From the NCBI GenBank assembly GCA_949752745.1, contig OX457025.1, positions 47,915,601 through 47,979,600 on the forward strand: a stretch of 64,000 nucleotides of DNA, written 5' to 3'. Within the stretch, counting starts at the first letter, position 1. Every line of letters starts with the position of its first letter. Below the pieces are notes generated by a model. That model saw only the letters and a list, made by a program, of their open reading frames with translations. It did no database searches and had not been told where the DNA came from. The position numbers were made by a program, and so were the translations under genes. The stretch is from Protula sp. h YS-2021 (taxonomy: Eukaryota > Annelida > Polychaeta > Sabellida > Serpulidae). Shown in pieces: positions 1 to 11,084 of this stretch.

Positions 1-785
1 AGAACACCCATACAAAATTTGAAGTTGATACTAATTTCCGTTATCGAGATGTTGTGTACACAAGATCTTGTCCAAATTATATGCGCATTTTACGTGATGA
101 CGTCACACGCCGCACTCGTTCGTTGTACTCGTGACAAAATCTGACAGACTTACTCAAGTAAAAAACCCACCAAGTTTAAACTTTCTCGGATGTTCAGCGG
201 CTGAGAAATCTTACATACAAGATTTCTACTTAAAGACGTCATACGCCTTTCGTTAAAATGCGACACAGGTCAAAAATTAAAAGAACCGTCCGACTGACCC
301 ATGGAATATCCGCATCAAATTTGAAGTCGATACAACTTTCCATTACCGAGATATTTTGCACACAAGATCTTGTTCAAAATTTATACATATTTTACGTGAT
401 GACGTGATACGCCGCACTCATTCCTTTTACTCGTGAAAAAAACTTAAAAAATCTTTCGGACCTACTAAGCAAAAGTTTCAATTCGCTCGGATGTTCGACG
501 GCTGGGAAATTTCGCACATAAGATTTTTACGTAATGACGTCATACGCCTTTCCTAATAAGGTAACATGCGTCAAAACTTAAAAGAACCGTCCGACCTACC
601 CAAGGAATAAACAGGCCAAGTTTGAAGTCGCTCCGACTTTTCGTTCTCGAGACATCTTGCACACATTTTTGTTCACAACACATTGACACACACACACACA
701 CACACACATACATACATACAGAACGTACAACCACTACATGTCTCCCCTTGGTCGGGGAGACATAATAACCACATCTGCGGTTAAA
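1..785 (+). repeat. Tandem ~300 bp repeat array with CA tract and 3' hairpin (pearl/Helentron-like)
   Basis: A unit of about 300 bp recurs: the 'tttgaagt(c/t)gatac...gttatcgagat' block is near 17, 317 and 620, and 'gatgacgtca.acgcc' and 'gttcagcggctgag' blocks recur between them. It is followed by a (CA)n tract at about 666-706. A perfect 9 bp stem hairpin lies at 739-762 (arms tgtctcccc and ggggagaca). The same family with the same 3' end appears at 3685-3830 and 12840-13870. This matches the known layout of bivalve 'pearl' and Helentron-like non-autonomous elements; the class is inferred. The left edge is cut by the window. Confidence 0.65.
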
Positions 786-844
786 AAAGTAAATTCTAAA
801 ACACAGGCACATGCAGCATTAGAAAATTCATTTAAGTTCAAAGC

Positions 845-925
845 TATCAGGGGGTCTCAGTTGGTTACAGCGTTGGGCCGATAACGCTGAAGTCCCCGGT
901 TCGAATTCGGGTCAGGGGTGGTAAG
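845..925 (+). repeat. tRNA-derived SINE head
   Basis: The segment 'tctcagttggtta' looks like a pol III A box and 'ggttcgaattc' like a B box, about 35 bases apart. The T arm folds perfectly (cccgg, loop ttcgaat, tcggg) and the anticodon-loop position reads ccgataa, like tRNA-Ile. The D and acceptor stems do not pair, so it is not a working tRNA; a SINE head or tRNA pseudogene fits better. The following 100 bases may be the SINE body. Confidence 0.55.
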
Positions 926-1196
926 CCAGCGATTCATCTAGGCTATCACTGCCTCAGATAGGCAAAGGCAACAGGCAAGATCCTCGCGGAATTCAAAATT
1001 TCACCCTTAAAAAACCTTTAAAGCTAGCACCGGTGCTGTAATGTCAGCAACTGCGTGCACAAGGCTCGATTGAGTAACATGAATATTTATACCTATATTT
1101 CTTGTATTATTCCACTCCACGTATTCTTGCATCATATCGCCTTTAATCAAAATAACCACCTGTCCTTAAAACTGGCTGTGACATCAAGTCAACAAG

Positions 1197-1312
1197 AACG
1201 TCACGTGACGGTGCCCAGGTGGTATCAGAGTAACAAAACACGCACTGGCACTGTGATTCTATCAAAATACGGCGGACAGTTGACCAAAATTCCGCCAAGG
1301 ATATTATATTTC
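1197..1312 (+). repeat. Dispersed repeat R1, copy 1
   Basis: The block 'gtgcccaggtggtatcagagtaaca ... gattctatcaaaata.ggcgga' is shared with copies at 4713-4812 and 11085-11190, about 100 bp each, same strand. No coding content is seen. All three lie in introns or flanks of the MIS18-like gene. Confidence 0.6.
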
Positions 1313-1690
1313 AACTAGACCGCTTTCACTACCGAGTAGCGAAAATTACACTTAGGGCCACAATGCCGATTCTGAACACTTAAAAATTCAGAATTATTTA
1401 AAAATCTTTGCTTAAGAAACATGCAAAACAACTTCTGACATGCTATATCCCAGTGACATTCTGACGTCGAGAAAAGGTCTACTTGAGGCTGCGTCATTGA
1501 CAAGGCCAAATCGCAATACTGAATCTAGTTGTAATTTGGCTTTGATCCGGTGGTGACCATAGATCAACCTCTTTGATACAACGTTGAACATATAATAAAC
1601 ATACATTTGACAGAAACGCTCTTCAGGCGTGACGTTGATTTTCTTTGCCAGGAAACCTTTTCCGACGCTCAATAAACGCCCTTAAACCAA
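1313..1690 (-). mobile_element. Non-autonomous element M1, copy 1
   Basis: Read on the minus strand it carries 'caacgttgtatcaaagaggttgatctatgg', 'gacgtcagaatgtcactgg' and a terminal block with a small palindrome, 'tttcgctactcggtagtgaaa'. The same blocks in the same order occur on the plus strand at 7795-8205 and, split by an insertion, at 46180-47055. ORFs in it are by-products of the repeat. Superfamily not determined. Confidence 0.6.
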
Positions 1691-1714
1691 CGTTTAATAC
1701 ATCTTGGAAAATCG

Positions 1715-2240
1715 ACGATTTGTTTGTTCGTTTGGTGTTTAACGTCCCGTTTACCAACTAGGATGGGTATATTAGGATGCACTTGCTAAAGGAACAAGTG
1801 GGGAAAAAAGAAGGAAGAATGAAGAAATAGTAAAAGAAGAGTAAGAAACAAACAAATTCCCATTTGTCGCCTCTTAAGCCATGCACGGAAAAGAACACAA
1901 CAAATGGGGTGTATTCTTAAGATTCCCCCCACCCCACAGGGGGTAGTCCAAAATATTTTAGCACTTCTTTTACAGCACGAATAAATAAGTATTCGAAAAG
2001 TAGTATTTTTATGACGCATGATCAGTGACGCAACATCAGAGTACATTGGCTTCCGCTTGTATGGTAGGGCGTGCATGGCCAGCTGCAACTTACAGAACAG
2101 ATGATAAAATGGCCTCGCAATGAAATCCCAATATGCTTAGCCCTGAAAAATAAACGCGGCCTACTGGCAACAGAGTAAATCCGAATGGTTTGACCGAAAT
2201 TTAAAAATAAACATTTTAAGCAGAAAAAAAAAAAAAACAC
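1715..2240. other. Non-coding spacer with a dispersed-repeat-like motif
   Basis: The start, 'tttggtgtttaacgtcccgt', resembles a motif common in dispersed repeats of molluscs and arthropods. The rest is unremarkable apart from a purine-rich stretch near 1800-1850. No exon was recognised; the 3' end of the MIS18-like gene could lie here or beyond the left edge. Confidence 0.3.
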
Positions 2241-2316
2241 TTAAAAGGGGCTGAAAAGTGGTCCTTGACTGAATTCACCTCTAAGCGCGATTTGAGACGT
2301 GCGCCGCGAGACTCAC

Positions 2317-2391
2317 CTGGCCATGATTCGGAGAGATATTCGCAGCTTCTTCAAGAGCGACAATCCGGCTGTGCATGCCCAAAATCACGCG
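2317..2391 (-). CDS. MIS18-like gene, exon 5 (C-terminal helix)
   Basis: A 75 bp exon of 25 complete codons, phase 0 at both ends, is bounded by an acceptor (…gatgcag) and a strong donor (gtgagt). It encodes a peptide beginning RVILGMHSRIVALEEAAN, amphipathic and compatible with the C-terminal coiled coil of Mis18 proteins. Its phase fits exon 4 exactly. It does not end in a stop, so at least one more exon is expected at lower coordinates, possibly outside the window. Identification rests on phase, splice sites and position; the peptide alone is not diagnostic. Confidence 0.6.
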
Positions 2392-2444
2392 CTGCATCTA
2401 TGGTAAACCAGAAGATAAAACTGCAGGTCGGCATGTCCCGGCAG

Positions 2445-2565
2445 AGAACAAGTAAAAGTTTACATACGTACACATGTACAGAGAGACGTCGGATGTCCCC
2501 CACCCCCACCCAAACTGATTCCATAAGACTACCCCGATGAAGTTGGTTGGTCTAAAAACGGCCAA
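2445..2565 (+). repeat. Tail of a pearl-like element
   Basis: The stretch 'aagtttacatacgtacacatgtacagagagacg ... gttggttggtctaaaaac' matches the 3' end of the array at 18840-18915 ('aagtttacatatgtacatacagacgacgg ... gtcggctggtttaaaaac'). Confidence 0.5.
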
Positions 2566-2659
2566 ATTCAGAAACACCGCTCCAGTAAAAGCGATTTATT
2601 TGCAAAAATACAAAATTAACTTGAAAGATCACCTAAGTTTGGCAATTCGCTAAGTTCTT

Positions 2660-3240
2660 CGTTAAGTATTTTTTTTTGTTTTTCGCCAAAATCTGCACCA
2701 ATTTTTGGCCACTCACCAAAAAAGTAATAGCCAGGTAGGTAGTAACGCCTGGTACCTTCACATAAAATTTCAAGACAGTAAGATTACTTTCCTGGAAATG
2801 GTTAAGACGGTACGAAAATATTTGCCAATATTTTCGACAATTTTTGGCGAATCGCTAAAAAAGTTACAGCCAGGTGGGTGGTAACTCCTGCTACCTTCAC
2901 TTTAAATTCCAACACGGCAAGACTATTTTTCAGCAGTAAGTAAAGATTTTACAGAAAATTTTCGTCAGTTATTGGCCAATCACCAAAAAAAAAAGTAATA
3001 GCTAGGTAGTGGTAAAGCCTGCTAACTTATCTGAAACTTTGAAAAAAGTAAGATTAATTTCCTAGAAGTAGTTAAGACTTTACCAAAAAAATTGGTTTTT
3101 CGCTAATGTTTTCGCCAATTTTAGACGAATCGCCAAAAAAGTAATAACTAGGTGGACACTTATGCGCCCTACCTTCCAGCAAAATTTCAAGACATTCAGG
3201 CTAAAATCCTGGGAGAATATATGATTTTTCAACTTAAAAG
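2660..3240 (+). repeat. Four tandem copies of a 131-146 bp unit (pearl-like core)
   Basis: The 'c(c/t)aggt(a/g)ggtagtaa.gcctg.taccttca' block recurs near 2731, 2871, 3002 and 3148, each with 'ttttggcgaatcgccaaaaaagtaata' just before and 'aaaatttcaagacagtaagatta' after. A further copy is at 3890-4110, separated by later insertions. Both pieces end with 'ttcaacttaaaag'. Confidence 0.65.
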
Positions 3241-3530
3241 CGTTCATTCGCACATACTTTCAACAACTGTTAATAGTTCCTGCCTCTGAAAAAAACTGGG
3301 GCTAAAAAAAGAACACTAAAGAACGCTTGTAGAAAAAAATACGTTTTGAGGCAAAAAAAAAAAAAAACGATGCGAAAATAAAGACTAAATCTTTAAAAAA
3401 AGAACGATCCGGCAACCCTGCTAATAGTCACGTTCTGTACAAATACCAACAAATCTAGGTAGAGGCGCCGAAGGCGCCCAAAAAATCTGATCTTGAACTA
3501 AATAATGAATTATTCGGTTATAAGAGCAGG

Positions 3531-3684
3531 ACAAAAGCTGGACGAGATTTCACAATTTTGCTAAAAGCAGGACAAAAGCAGGACATTTGCCCTTTTTAGC
3601 TCAAAAGCAGGACAAAAGCAGAACGTTTTCCGAAAATGCGAAAAAAGCAGGACATCTGCAAAAAGCAGGACGGTGTGGCAACAC
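3531..3684. repeat. Short-word array 'aaaagcaggac'
   Basis: The 11 bp word aaaagcaggac and variants appear about eight times between 3531 and 3672. The array ends in 'ggtgtggcaacactg', which reads on the other strand as a hAT-like terminus (CAGTGTTGCC). A similar end, 'ccggcaaccctg', stands at 3410-3421. Left-hand partners were not found. Confidence 0.5.
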
Positions 3685-3830
3685 TGGATATTTTTCGCTC
3701 TCGAGATATCTTGCGGATTTTTTATTCACAACAGACTCACACACACACACATGCACACACGCACAGAGAATATACAAACACCATTTGTCTCCCCTTGGTC
3801 GGCGAAATATAATAACAGCGAAAAAGGTAT
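3685..3830 (+). repeat. 3' end of the 300 bp-unit family
   Basis: 'tcgagatatcttgc ... ttcacaacagac', a (CA)n tract and 'ttgtctccccttggtcgg' match 640-765 and 13750-13865. Confidence 0.55.
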
Positions 3831-4221
3831 GATTATGCGTTCCCTAATTCAAAACTTTAAGACGGTAAGATTATATAACTAGCGTTGCTTATGATTTTAG
3901 TCAGAATTTGGTTTTTCGCCAATATTTCCACCATTTTTTTTTTTCGAATTACGAAAAACAGGAATGGTCGGGTAAGTGCCAATGACCGCTATCTTCAATA
4001 AAAGTTTCAAGACAGTAAGACCATTTTCAAGAAATTCAGGCTAAAAACCTAAGAAGAGATGCAATGTTTCAACTTAAAAGTGTACATACACACAAATACG
4101 AATAGTGGGAAATTGTGAAATTCCTTCAAGCTTTTACAATGAAAACGTGATTGCGAGTTATTGCTGCGGTGGTGGCAACAGAAAGATACACTTTAAAGTG
4201 ACAATACGGCAGAATACGTAC

Positions 4222-4312
4222 ATCATTTAGTTTGTAGTGGATGGCTTTTCCATCAGGAACGGTTAACAGCTGGTCTGCAGGAGAGCTCTGGTCCGCCCCA
4301 CCCAGCTGATAG
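4222..4312 (-). CDS. MIS18-like gene, exon 4 (SYQLG segment)
   Basis: Exon 3 leaves two nucleotides (ag); this exon starts with c after an acceptor (…gttgcag), giving a serine codon. The joined reading is E-SYQLGG, matching the conserved E-SY-x-LG motif that follows the second zinc-binding half of the Yippee/Mis18 domain. The exon is 91 bp (1 + 30 codons) and ends in KLND before a donor gtacgt, phase 0, which matches exon 5. Without that donor the frame would read on to a stop at 4126, an alternative last exon; the good exon 5 makes splicing likelier. Confidence 0.75.
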
Positions 4313-4329
4313 CTGCAACAAGTCAACAC

Positions 4330-4712
4330 TTCACAGACCTAACGCCAGTAAATCGTGCCCCAGTAACTCGCGTGCACTGTTCCGGCTTCTCTACCGTCAT
4401 ACACTCATTACTAAATACACAGAAACGCCAAAGTGAAGGCAGCACAGCTCGTCACCCATTTACCAAAGCGCCTCCTATACACATTAGAACGGCGAACAGC
4501 GAATTTCCCATCAGTGATATTCACTTGTCGCGTAAGAATGGAAGTACACTTGCTATAAAATTGTCTTCACATTATAAATGACTCAAAGTTAAGAATTACA
4601 GGGTTCGACAGCTATCTCACTTCTATTCTCTAATTGCTTTTTTCATATTTCGCAAGCTTGTGTAATTTTTGAGTTTCCACTAAGCTCCCCCCCCCCCCCA
4701 TATAAAACAAGA
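4330..4712. other. Intronic sequence, no feature seen
   Basis: No coding, RNA or clear repeat signal, apart from a C13 run near 4686-4698. Confidence 0.3.
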
Positions 4713-4812
4713 TCATCAACTGACGGTTCCCAGGTGCCGTCAGAGTAACAACACATGAACTGCGATTCTGTCAAAATAAGGCGGAAAGCTGGTGAAAATT
4801 ATAATGCTGTTA
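4713..4812 (+). repeat. Dispersed repeat R1, copy 2
   Basis: 'ctgacggttcccaggtgccgtcagagtaacaa ... gattctgtcaaaataaggcgga' matches 1197-1312 and 11085-11190. Confidence 0.6.
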
Positions 4813-4839
4813 TTAAATATTTTACATTTATTCTCAACA

Positions 4840-5455
4840 TCACTTCGTTCAGCCTGGGCAAACTTGTCTGAAAAACAACAGTCTAAATTGTGAAAAATCG
4901 CCAAAATTACACGTTTTGAAGAAATCGAAAAATAACCTGACACTGCACAACTACACGTTATATACTGTCTAGCTGTATAATTTTATTGGTCTACGGTGAA
5001 TAGCAACAAAGATACAAACTGGACAAACCTGTCTGAAATACAACTAAGTCTATATTGTGAAAAAACGCCAAAATTACATTTTTTAAAGAAATCAAAAATA
5101 ACCTGACGTTGCACAACTACACTTTATATACTTTCTACCTGTAGGTTTTTTTTTTCGACGATGAATAGTAAAAAAAGATACAGCCTGGACAAACTTGTTC
5201 TGAAAAACATTAAAGTCCAAATTTTCAAAAAATCGCCAAAATTACATTTTTTGAAGAAATAAAAAAATAACCTGACAACTACAACTACACGTTATATACT
5301 TTCTTGCTGTATGGTTTTATAATCTCTAATGAATGTTAAGTAACAAAGGTACAGCCTGGACAAAGAAGATTACGGACGGACGGACGGATGGACGGACACG
5401 AGGCGTTTCTATATCCCCCCCCCCCCCCCCCGCCGGCTAGGACGGCGACGGATGA
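4840..5455 (+). repeat. Pearl-like array: three ~166 bp units, (ACGG)n and hairpin
   Basis: 'aaac(t/c)tgt.ctgaaa.acaa' blocks begin at 4860, 5025 and 5191, so the period is about 166. The array ends in (ACGG)n/(GGAC)n at 5374-5400, then a run of about 17 C and the hairpin-forming 'gccggctaggacggc'. Core units, ACGG microsatellite and hairpin are the full pearl/Helentron-like architecture. Confidence 0.7.
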
Positions 5456-5739
5456 AAATTTATACAGATGACACATTTAATTTACACATATAAAACACAA
5501 GAAATAACATATAATCGGACTTATTGGCATCATTACTGTCACAGAGAATTCTATTTGGTGTTTATTATACCTGGTGGCCACAGAATTTCCGGAATCATTT
5601 TTTCCGACTTCTGTGAGACATTTTTACCTGACGTTTAGGATCTTTTTTTTTTTTTTTTAAACTTTTGGCGTTATTTTTTCCGGACTTTTTCTGATATTCC
5701 CCACTTTTTTCGCTTTGTGTACTCTTAATTTTTCCAAAT

Positions 5740-6195
5740 GAACATTATGAAGCTCAAAAGACAGAACCAAGGCAAACATGCGCGGACAATGTCAATATCA
5801 ACATCGAAGATTTTCACCTATTTTCAAATAATTTTTGTTCAAACCTAAAAAATCTAAACCACTCACAACTGCAATATATAGTCTTTCACTGTGTTACTTT
5901 TTGAAAGTGAATTAAGAAAACTTGATGCCAAAGTGATCTGCACAAAGTACACAATATGGGAGTCAATACAAGATTTTCACGCATTTTCTCAGTGTTTTCG
6001 AAAGTTTTTCTCTTGAATGCTGAACCAAGGACAACTGCCATATATATTCCTCTGATGTGTGAAGTCACTCAACTGAAAGTAGAAAACTTAATGGCAAAGA
6101 AGCGCGAACAAAGAAGGGCAGGTAAATGTTTACGGACGGAAGGACGGAAATGGCGATAGGAGTGGCCCTTAGCCAATTTTGGCTGAGCTAAGACA
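5740..6195 (+). repeat. Pearl-like array: two ~190 bp units, ACGG tract, 3' hairpin
   Basis: The block 'caaggacaactgccatatatattc ... agatttt cac.cattttc' occurs twice with drift. It is followed by 'acggacggaaggacgg' (6132-6147) and 'ttagccaattttggctgagctaag', a hairpin with arms agccaa and ttggct at 6171-6184. Upstream 5456-5740 shows no feature beyond a poly-T tract. Confidence 0.6.
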
Positions 6196-6615
6196 GGACT
6201 GAGGGTGTTAAGTAGAACCATAACGATCAGGATCCGAAAATGAGTTGATCTTACATCTGTGGTTCGTTGTGTCTGTTTTGAAACCCAGTCTTGAAAGGAG
6301 GCAACTGGTGAATTGAAGCCTCAGTATAACGCCAAACAGGCAAACGCGTGCGATGCAGATAAGGCTACATTTTCATCATTAGAGTCCACTGCACAGAATG
6401 ATTTACAGACGTAATAATTCCAAGACGACAAGTGGCTGTTTTGTGGAGGCTAAAATTAAAATCAATAAATAAATGATGACCTTTCCTGACTCTTTGGTCA
6501 TTTTCAGGTTTTTCCTGACTTTTAGCCATCCTGTTATTATTAAGACAAAAAATGAATTCAACATTAATACTTAAAGTCAAGCCGTGACCTTGAATGGCCT
6601 CTCAAGGTCACTAAA
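6196..6615. other. Intronic sequence, no feature seen
   Basis: No coding or repeat signal was recognised. Confidence 0.25.

Positions 6616-6617
<2 letters not shown>

Positions 6618-6696
<79 letters not shown>
6618..6696. repeat. (AT)n microsatellite
   Basis: About 78 bp of uninterrupted AT repeats. Confidence 0.97.
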
Positions 6697-6698
<2 letters not shown>

Positions 6699-6884
6699 CA
6701 TAAGTACACATTTCTTTCAACACCAATGCCTGACATGCGAATAACCTCACTCTGTTTTTTTTCAGGCAGTTATGTACCATGTGATTGTTTTAAGCCAATG
6801 GATTGTTTGTTCCAATGTAATTTGTATATATCCTCGTGCAACTTGCAACTCAATCCACGGCTCTCAAATTCATCAAAACGCCGA

Positions 6885-7400
6885 ACTTAAAAAAGTGACA
6901 AAAATGCGCCAAAATTTGGCCAAAAAGGCCAAAAAAAAATAAATAAATAAATAAATAAAAAAAATAAATAAGTAAATAAAAAAATTATAAAGAACATATA
7001 TTTTTGGTGAAAATTTGGGGCGCACTTTCACCAACTGGCCACATTGACAAAAATAAAGAAAAAACGGCTCTTTTTTATCCTGACCCAGACCATCTTCATG
7101 AAAAATTTCGAAAACATTTAACAAAATTTGTAAGAGTAGCAGTTCTTTTTCGCAAAGGTGGTGATCGGTTTGGCAAACTGGCAAACATTGGCGAATCTTG
7201 AAAATAAAATAATGGACATTTATTTGTACCCAACACCCCCTGGTGGACCATATTTTCACAAAATTTTACCGCGATCTGCTATAAAAAAATAACAGAGTAG
7301 CAAAAAACTAAAGTTCACAGACAGAAGGACGGATGGACAGACAAATAAGGCTCAACACGATGGGTATAACGCATCTTGCCTATTGCCACCTTGCTAAAAC
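6885..7400 (+). repeat. Pearl-like remnant
   Basis: An A-rich 'gccaaaatttggccaaaaaggcc' start with an (AAAT)n tract is followed, after a diverged middle, by 'ttcacagacagaaggacggatggacagacaaataaggctcaacacgatggg'. The end matches the tail at 13945-14010 ('ttacagacggtcagagg ... aaggccaaacacgacgg'). Confidence 0.45.
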
Positions 7401-7439
7401 AAACTCCCAAACAATCGAAACCCTTGTTTGCGCGAAGAG

Positions 7440-8205
7440 TGAACCGTCCATTTATTACGGTTGACATCACATTAATGCTTGTGACGTTATAACAATTTAT
7501 GCATTCCAGTAAACATTTTGACGTTACGTAAACGTTGGGTTTGATTTGATTACGGAGGTCTACAACATCTACCCGATGACATTAGTTAGGCGTCGGGAGA
7601 GCACGTACCTTTGGGGTCATCGATCACACAGGAAATGTAGGAAGTCAACTTTCGTCACTTTATTTTCAAAAGAAGACCCAAAGAAAACTTGCGCGTTTCT
7701 GAAATTTCCATATTTGACGTCGCCATTTTCCAAGTGACCCATCATGGATTACATTTCCGGTGAGCGGTAACATATTGTGACCCGGGGGTTTTAAAAGGCC
7801 GAATTTTCTACGTCTACGCAACGTTGCATTAAAGACGTTGATTACAGGTCCGAGAAAGTGGGGTTTTCGACTGATTAAAAAACGCTGTTTGTCCAGCGTC
7901 TATTCAACGTTATGTCAAAGGCCTTGATTGAACGTTACGTCCATTTACAACCAAATTCAATGTCGCGATTTGGTTGGATCGATGTCATTACCTCCAATCA
8001 ATGTTATATCGACGTCTGAATGTTTACTGGAAACATAGCATGTTAAAAGCAGTGCTGTGCAGAGTTTTAATGCAACTGACAGCGTCAAATAAATTTTATA
8101 AAGGTCTTTAAGGAATTCTACATTTTCAGTCCTCAGGACTGGAGTTTCTGTGGTGTAATTTTCGCTATTCGGTAGCGAAAACGGTCTAGTTCAACACTGA
8201 CTTCA
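7440..8205 (+). mobile_element. Non-autonomous element M1, copy 2
   Basis: Repeated AACGTT-containing words ('cgtctattcaacgttatgtcaaagg', 'gatttggttggatcgatgtcatt', 'cgacgtctgaatgtttactgg') and the terminal palindrome 'tttcgctattcggtagcgaaa' at 8160-8180 match copy 1 on the other strand. The left limit is uncertain; similarity is clear from about 7795. Confidence 0.6.
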
Positions 8206-8239
8206 CTTTTGCCCACATCTGTCTGTTATATCTTTAATT

Positions 8240-8598
8240 CAGGGGTGAACATAAGACCTTCGCATTTCGCCATGGCGAAGGTGAAATCCATTTGGCGAAG
8301 GTGAACAGATTCACCTTCGCCAATTTGGTGAATTTTTTCATGATCAAACTTGATGAAAAGTTAAACGCTTATATAGATGAGAGCTACGGTCAGGACTGAG
8401 TAACTACCGATGCAGCACTATAAAGACATAAACTGGACAATATAGTTAAGAAGATGTATATTTTATATGCAATGAACAAATTAAGTTACAGTTTTAGTAA
8501 GACGGTTAAGTTGGCGAAGGTGAATTCGATTTGGCGAAGGTGAGCTGAACGTCCTTCGCCAAATTGGCGAAGGTAAAAAATCCTTATGTGCACCCCTG
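8240..8598. mobile_element. hAT-like MITE with CAGGGGTG ends
   Basis: The left end CAGGGGTGAACATAAG and the inverted right end CAGGGGTGCACATAAGG flank 359 bp. Both ends carry inverted copies of the word 'ttggcgaaggtgaa'. The CAGGG start is typical of hAT-superfamily MITEs. The 8 bp flanks (ctttaatt, aatttaat) do not match exactly, so the target duplication is not clear. Confidence 0.7.
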
Positions 8599-8623
8599 AA
8601 TTTAATGTGCCACAAAGAGCTAC

Positions 8624-8746
8624 CTCTCCACGAAGCCGACGCTGATGGAGTAGAGATCGCGCATGTGGTCCAGGCGTCGCGGCGTCGTCTTGTACATCTT
8701 GCCCAGGATCGCGTCACATTGCGAGCAGAACAACTGCACAAACGTA
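8624..8746 (-). CDS. MIS18-like gene, exon 3 (second CxxC half-domain)
   Basis: After a textbook acceptor (tttatcttccag) the exon reads TFVQLFCSQCDAILG, then KMYKTTPRRLDHMRDLYSI, and ends SVGFVE-ag before a gtagct donor. CSQC is the second zinc-binding CxxC of the Yippee/Mis18 fold; LGxxYxTTPxxLDxxRDLY is the family signature after it. It is 123 bp with 1 nt and 2 nt overhangs that match exons 2 and 4. GC content is well above the flanks, as expected of a conserved exon. In frame it ends in an immediate stop if unspliced, so the splice is needed. This exon is the strongest evidence for the gene. Confidence 0.88.
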
Positions 8747-8759
8747 CTGGAAGATAAAC

Positions 8760-9410
8760 AAACGACGGGGCTCAACATGCCCGACACTGTGCTATAAGGT
8801 CAAAACAAAGAGCAAAGAGAAAAGACATTTCTACCCACACTGCTTGACAAGATTCCAGGCTGTAATCAGGTGAAATGAGTGTCACGCGCCGTTGGGGGAG
8901 GGGGGGGGGGGGGGCACTCAAACAGAGAGGTCTCACAGTATGGTAGGTCTTTAATGATAAACCATCTTGCACAGGCTATTCCAATCCAAAGGTAAAACCC
9001 AGTTGTCCACATCCTCGGGATGTTCAATTATCTGTTTCATGTCAGAATAACTGAGATTTTCAGGCATAACGCTGAGAGTGAGTTGTCAATGGGATGTCGG
9101 GAATATGTCAACATTCATAAGATGCAACTTAAAACAACTTGAAAACTGCTTATACTACTATACCAGAGGCAGGACTCCCACCCAGCCAAGGAAAAAAAAG
9201 TTAAGTCCCAATCTGAGTTCCTGTAACATCCCTATAAGTATGTAATTAAAATACGCATTTGTACAGGTTACCGTTTTCGTCCAGTAAAAGGACACAACAT
9301 TTGTTTCACACCTTCCTTTATTTTTATTAGTGGTTCAGCAATACCATTTCAGAAATATTTACTAAAACAGAGAAACTTCAAGCATGAGTAGTTTCCTGGC
9401 CGAGAAACCA
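8760..9410. other. Intronic sequence, no feature seen
   Basis: Only a G-rich run near 8896-8914 stands out. Confidence 0.3.
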
Positions 9411-9418
9411 CACGTAAC

Positions 9419-10266
9419 CAGGGCTGGAAAAAAATCCGATTTTTTCAAAAAAATCACGATTTTTGATTTTTTTTATTTAAATCTGATTTTTTTTATGTTT
9501 TTGATTTAAATCAAACTGAAAAAAAACCCGTCAAAATATCCAAAAGCACCACCTTTTAACAGTTAATTGAAGACTCGTAACACTCTCTTGTACTACAAAA
9601 ACTTTTACATTTCACAAAATCTGTGACAACTGTCCTCAATTTTCAAATGTTCAGATAACTGTCTTCAAGTTCAATTCTTCATTTATTGAGCGATCAGTAG
9701 CAAAACGCCAGTTTCTAGCCTTTTCCACTCCGAGGTTTGTTCAATTAACAATCGAAAAAGCAGTGATATGTAGGGGGGGGAGGGATTTAAATAACCTCGC
9801 TCGACGCGTAACACTAATACTTTGTTTACAAGCACACGCGGTTGGGAGAAAGGGTACGTTGGAGATATCAATGCTACCAGGAGTTTCTGAAGATTAGTTT
9901 GCGATTACATATCCACTACAGAGTACTTGCTCAAACAATCACAAAATACTATGAGACTCAAGGGTTTCTTTTCAAACACCACAGGCAGTTACCTGCTTAA
10001 AGCGTGCTGCCCCTAACTAAACCCCGTTTCCCCACCTCGGAGGCTCATGGGCACTAATAAGCGTCCCATATGAAATGCCTTGTTTAAACAAAGGCGTCTC
10101 CAAGTCCCTTCAGTGAAACAGTCTGGATGACACACATTTAAGTAGAAAAAAAAATAAACAAATTAAAAAAAATCAAAAAAAACAAAAGTCGTGATTTTTT
10201 TACGTTGATTTAAATCACGATTTAAATCATGATTTAAATCAACTGATTTAAATCATACCAGCCCTG
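9419..10266. mobile_element. hAT MITE with 8 bp target duplication
   Basis: The 848 bp element starts CAGGGCTGG and ends CCAGCCCTG. It is flanked by an exact 8 bp direct repeat, cacgtaac, at 9411-9418 and 10267-10274, the target-site length of hAT transposases. Each subterminal region is an array of GATTTAAATC / (T)GATTTTT words. The interior has no transposase, so it depends on a helper. Confidence 0.93.
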
Positions 10267-10274
10267 CACGTAAC

Positions 10275-11084
10275 TACACCACAAGTTTCTTTCTCCAGGA
10301 AACCATCTGTGCGTGAAGTTTGTCAGTTTTGAACCATAGTGCCACTAAACTATAAAATCTGTGTATAATAAACTCAAATTCACAGACTGCATCGTTGCGT
10401 ATCAGTCAGCAGCTTAGGCCAAGAGCCCATGCGTATTGATCATTGTTATAAAATGTGTCAAAATGAGACACCCCTTCTGATGATGTAAAAGGACAGAGTA
10501 AGGAAAGGGCGAACTCGGGTAGATGGGCCACAAAATGACGGTTTTCGCGATTTTCTTGTTGAATCACTCGCACTATAAAATCGCAACCTTTCAATATTTT
10601 GGCACAAAGTAGGTCTACATTCTCTCCCTTAATTAACGTACCAAACTACAAAATTATCTTACAATTTACGAAAAATATTACTTTGATTCAATGTAAGTCA
10701 GCAGAGATTGCGACTTGGGTGAACGGGACACCAGCACTTTTTTTCTTTCCAGTGACTGCGGGGTTTCTTCCCACAAAATTCTGTACAAAATCAAAAGAAA
10801 TAGCCGTCCACTCTGTGCAGAATTCGACACACCGTACTATATGCTCGGGGGGGGGGGGGGGGGTATCACATTTCCCACTCCAATACCCCTCCCCTGGAGA
10901 AGACGCTAATTATATGCACCTTCACTGTTTCTTCGTACCCACGAGCCTGACCGATTTTTTCACTCGCCACCAGACTTTGGACTTCTTGGTTCAACTCGAT
11001 ATTAAAATTGATAATTCTGGTGGCAAAATTTAATACAGATTCAGTTTAATCAAATGTATCTCAAAAAGAGTAAACAAGACCGGC
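10275..11084. other. Intronic sequence, no feature seen
   Basis: A run of about 18 G near 10846-10863 and several open frames without coding character; nothing else was recognised. Confidence 0.3.

Noticed and set aside
845..925. Functional tRNA-Ile gene
   Set aside because: The acceptor and D stems do not pair; only the T arm is intact, so a SINE or pseudogene is more likely.
4126..4221. Reading exon 4 of the MIS18-like gene through to the stop at 4126
   Set aside because: Kept only as an alternative: a donor at 4221 and a phase-matched helical exon 5 at 2391 fit the family better.
6577..6780. ORF with alternating Ile-Tyr stretch
   Set aside because: It is a translation of the (AT)n microsatellite.
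10599..11033. 144-codon plus-strand ORF
   Set aside because: It runs through an 18-G tract (poly-Gly), has no recognisable domain and no splice or start context.
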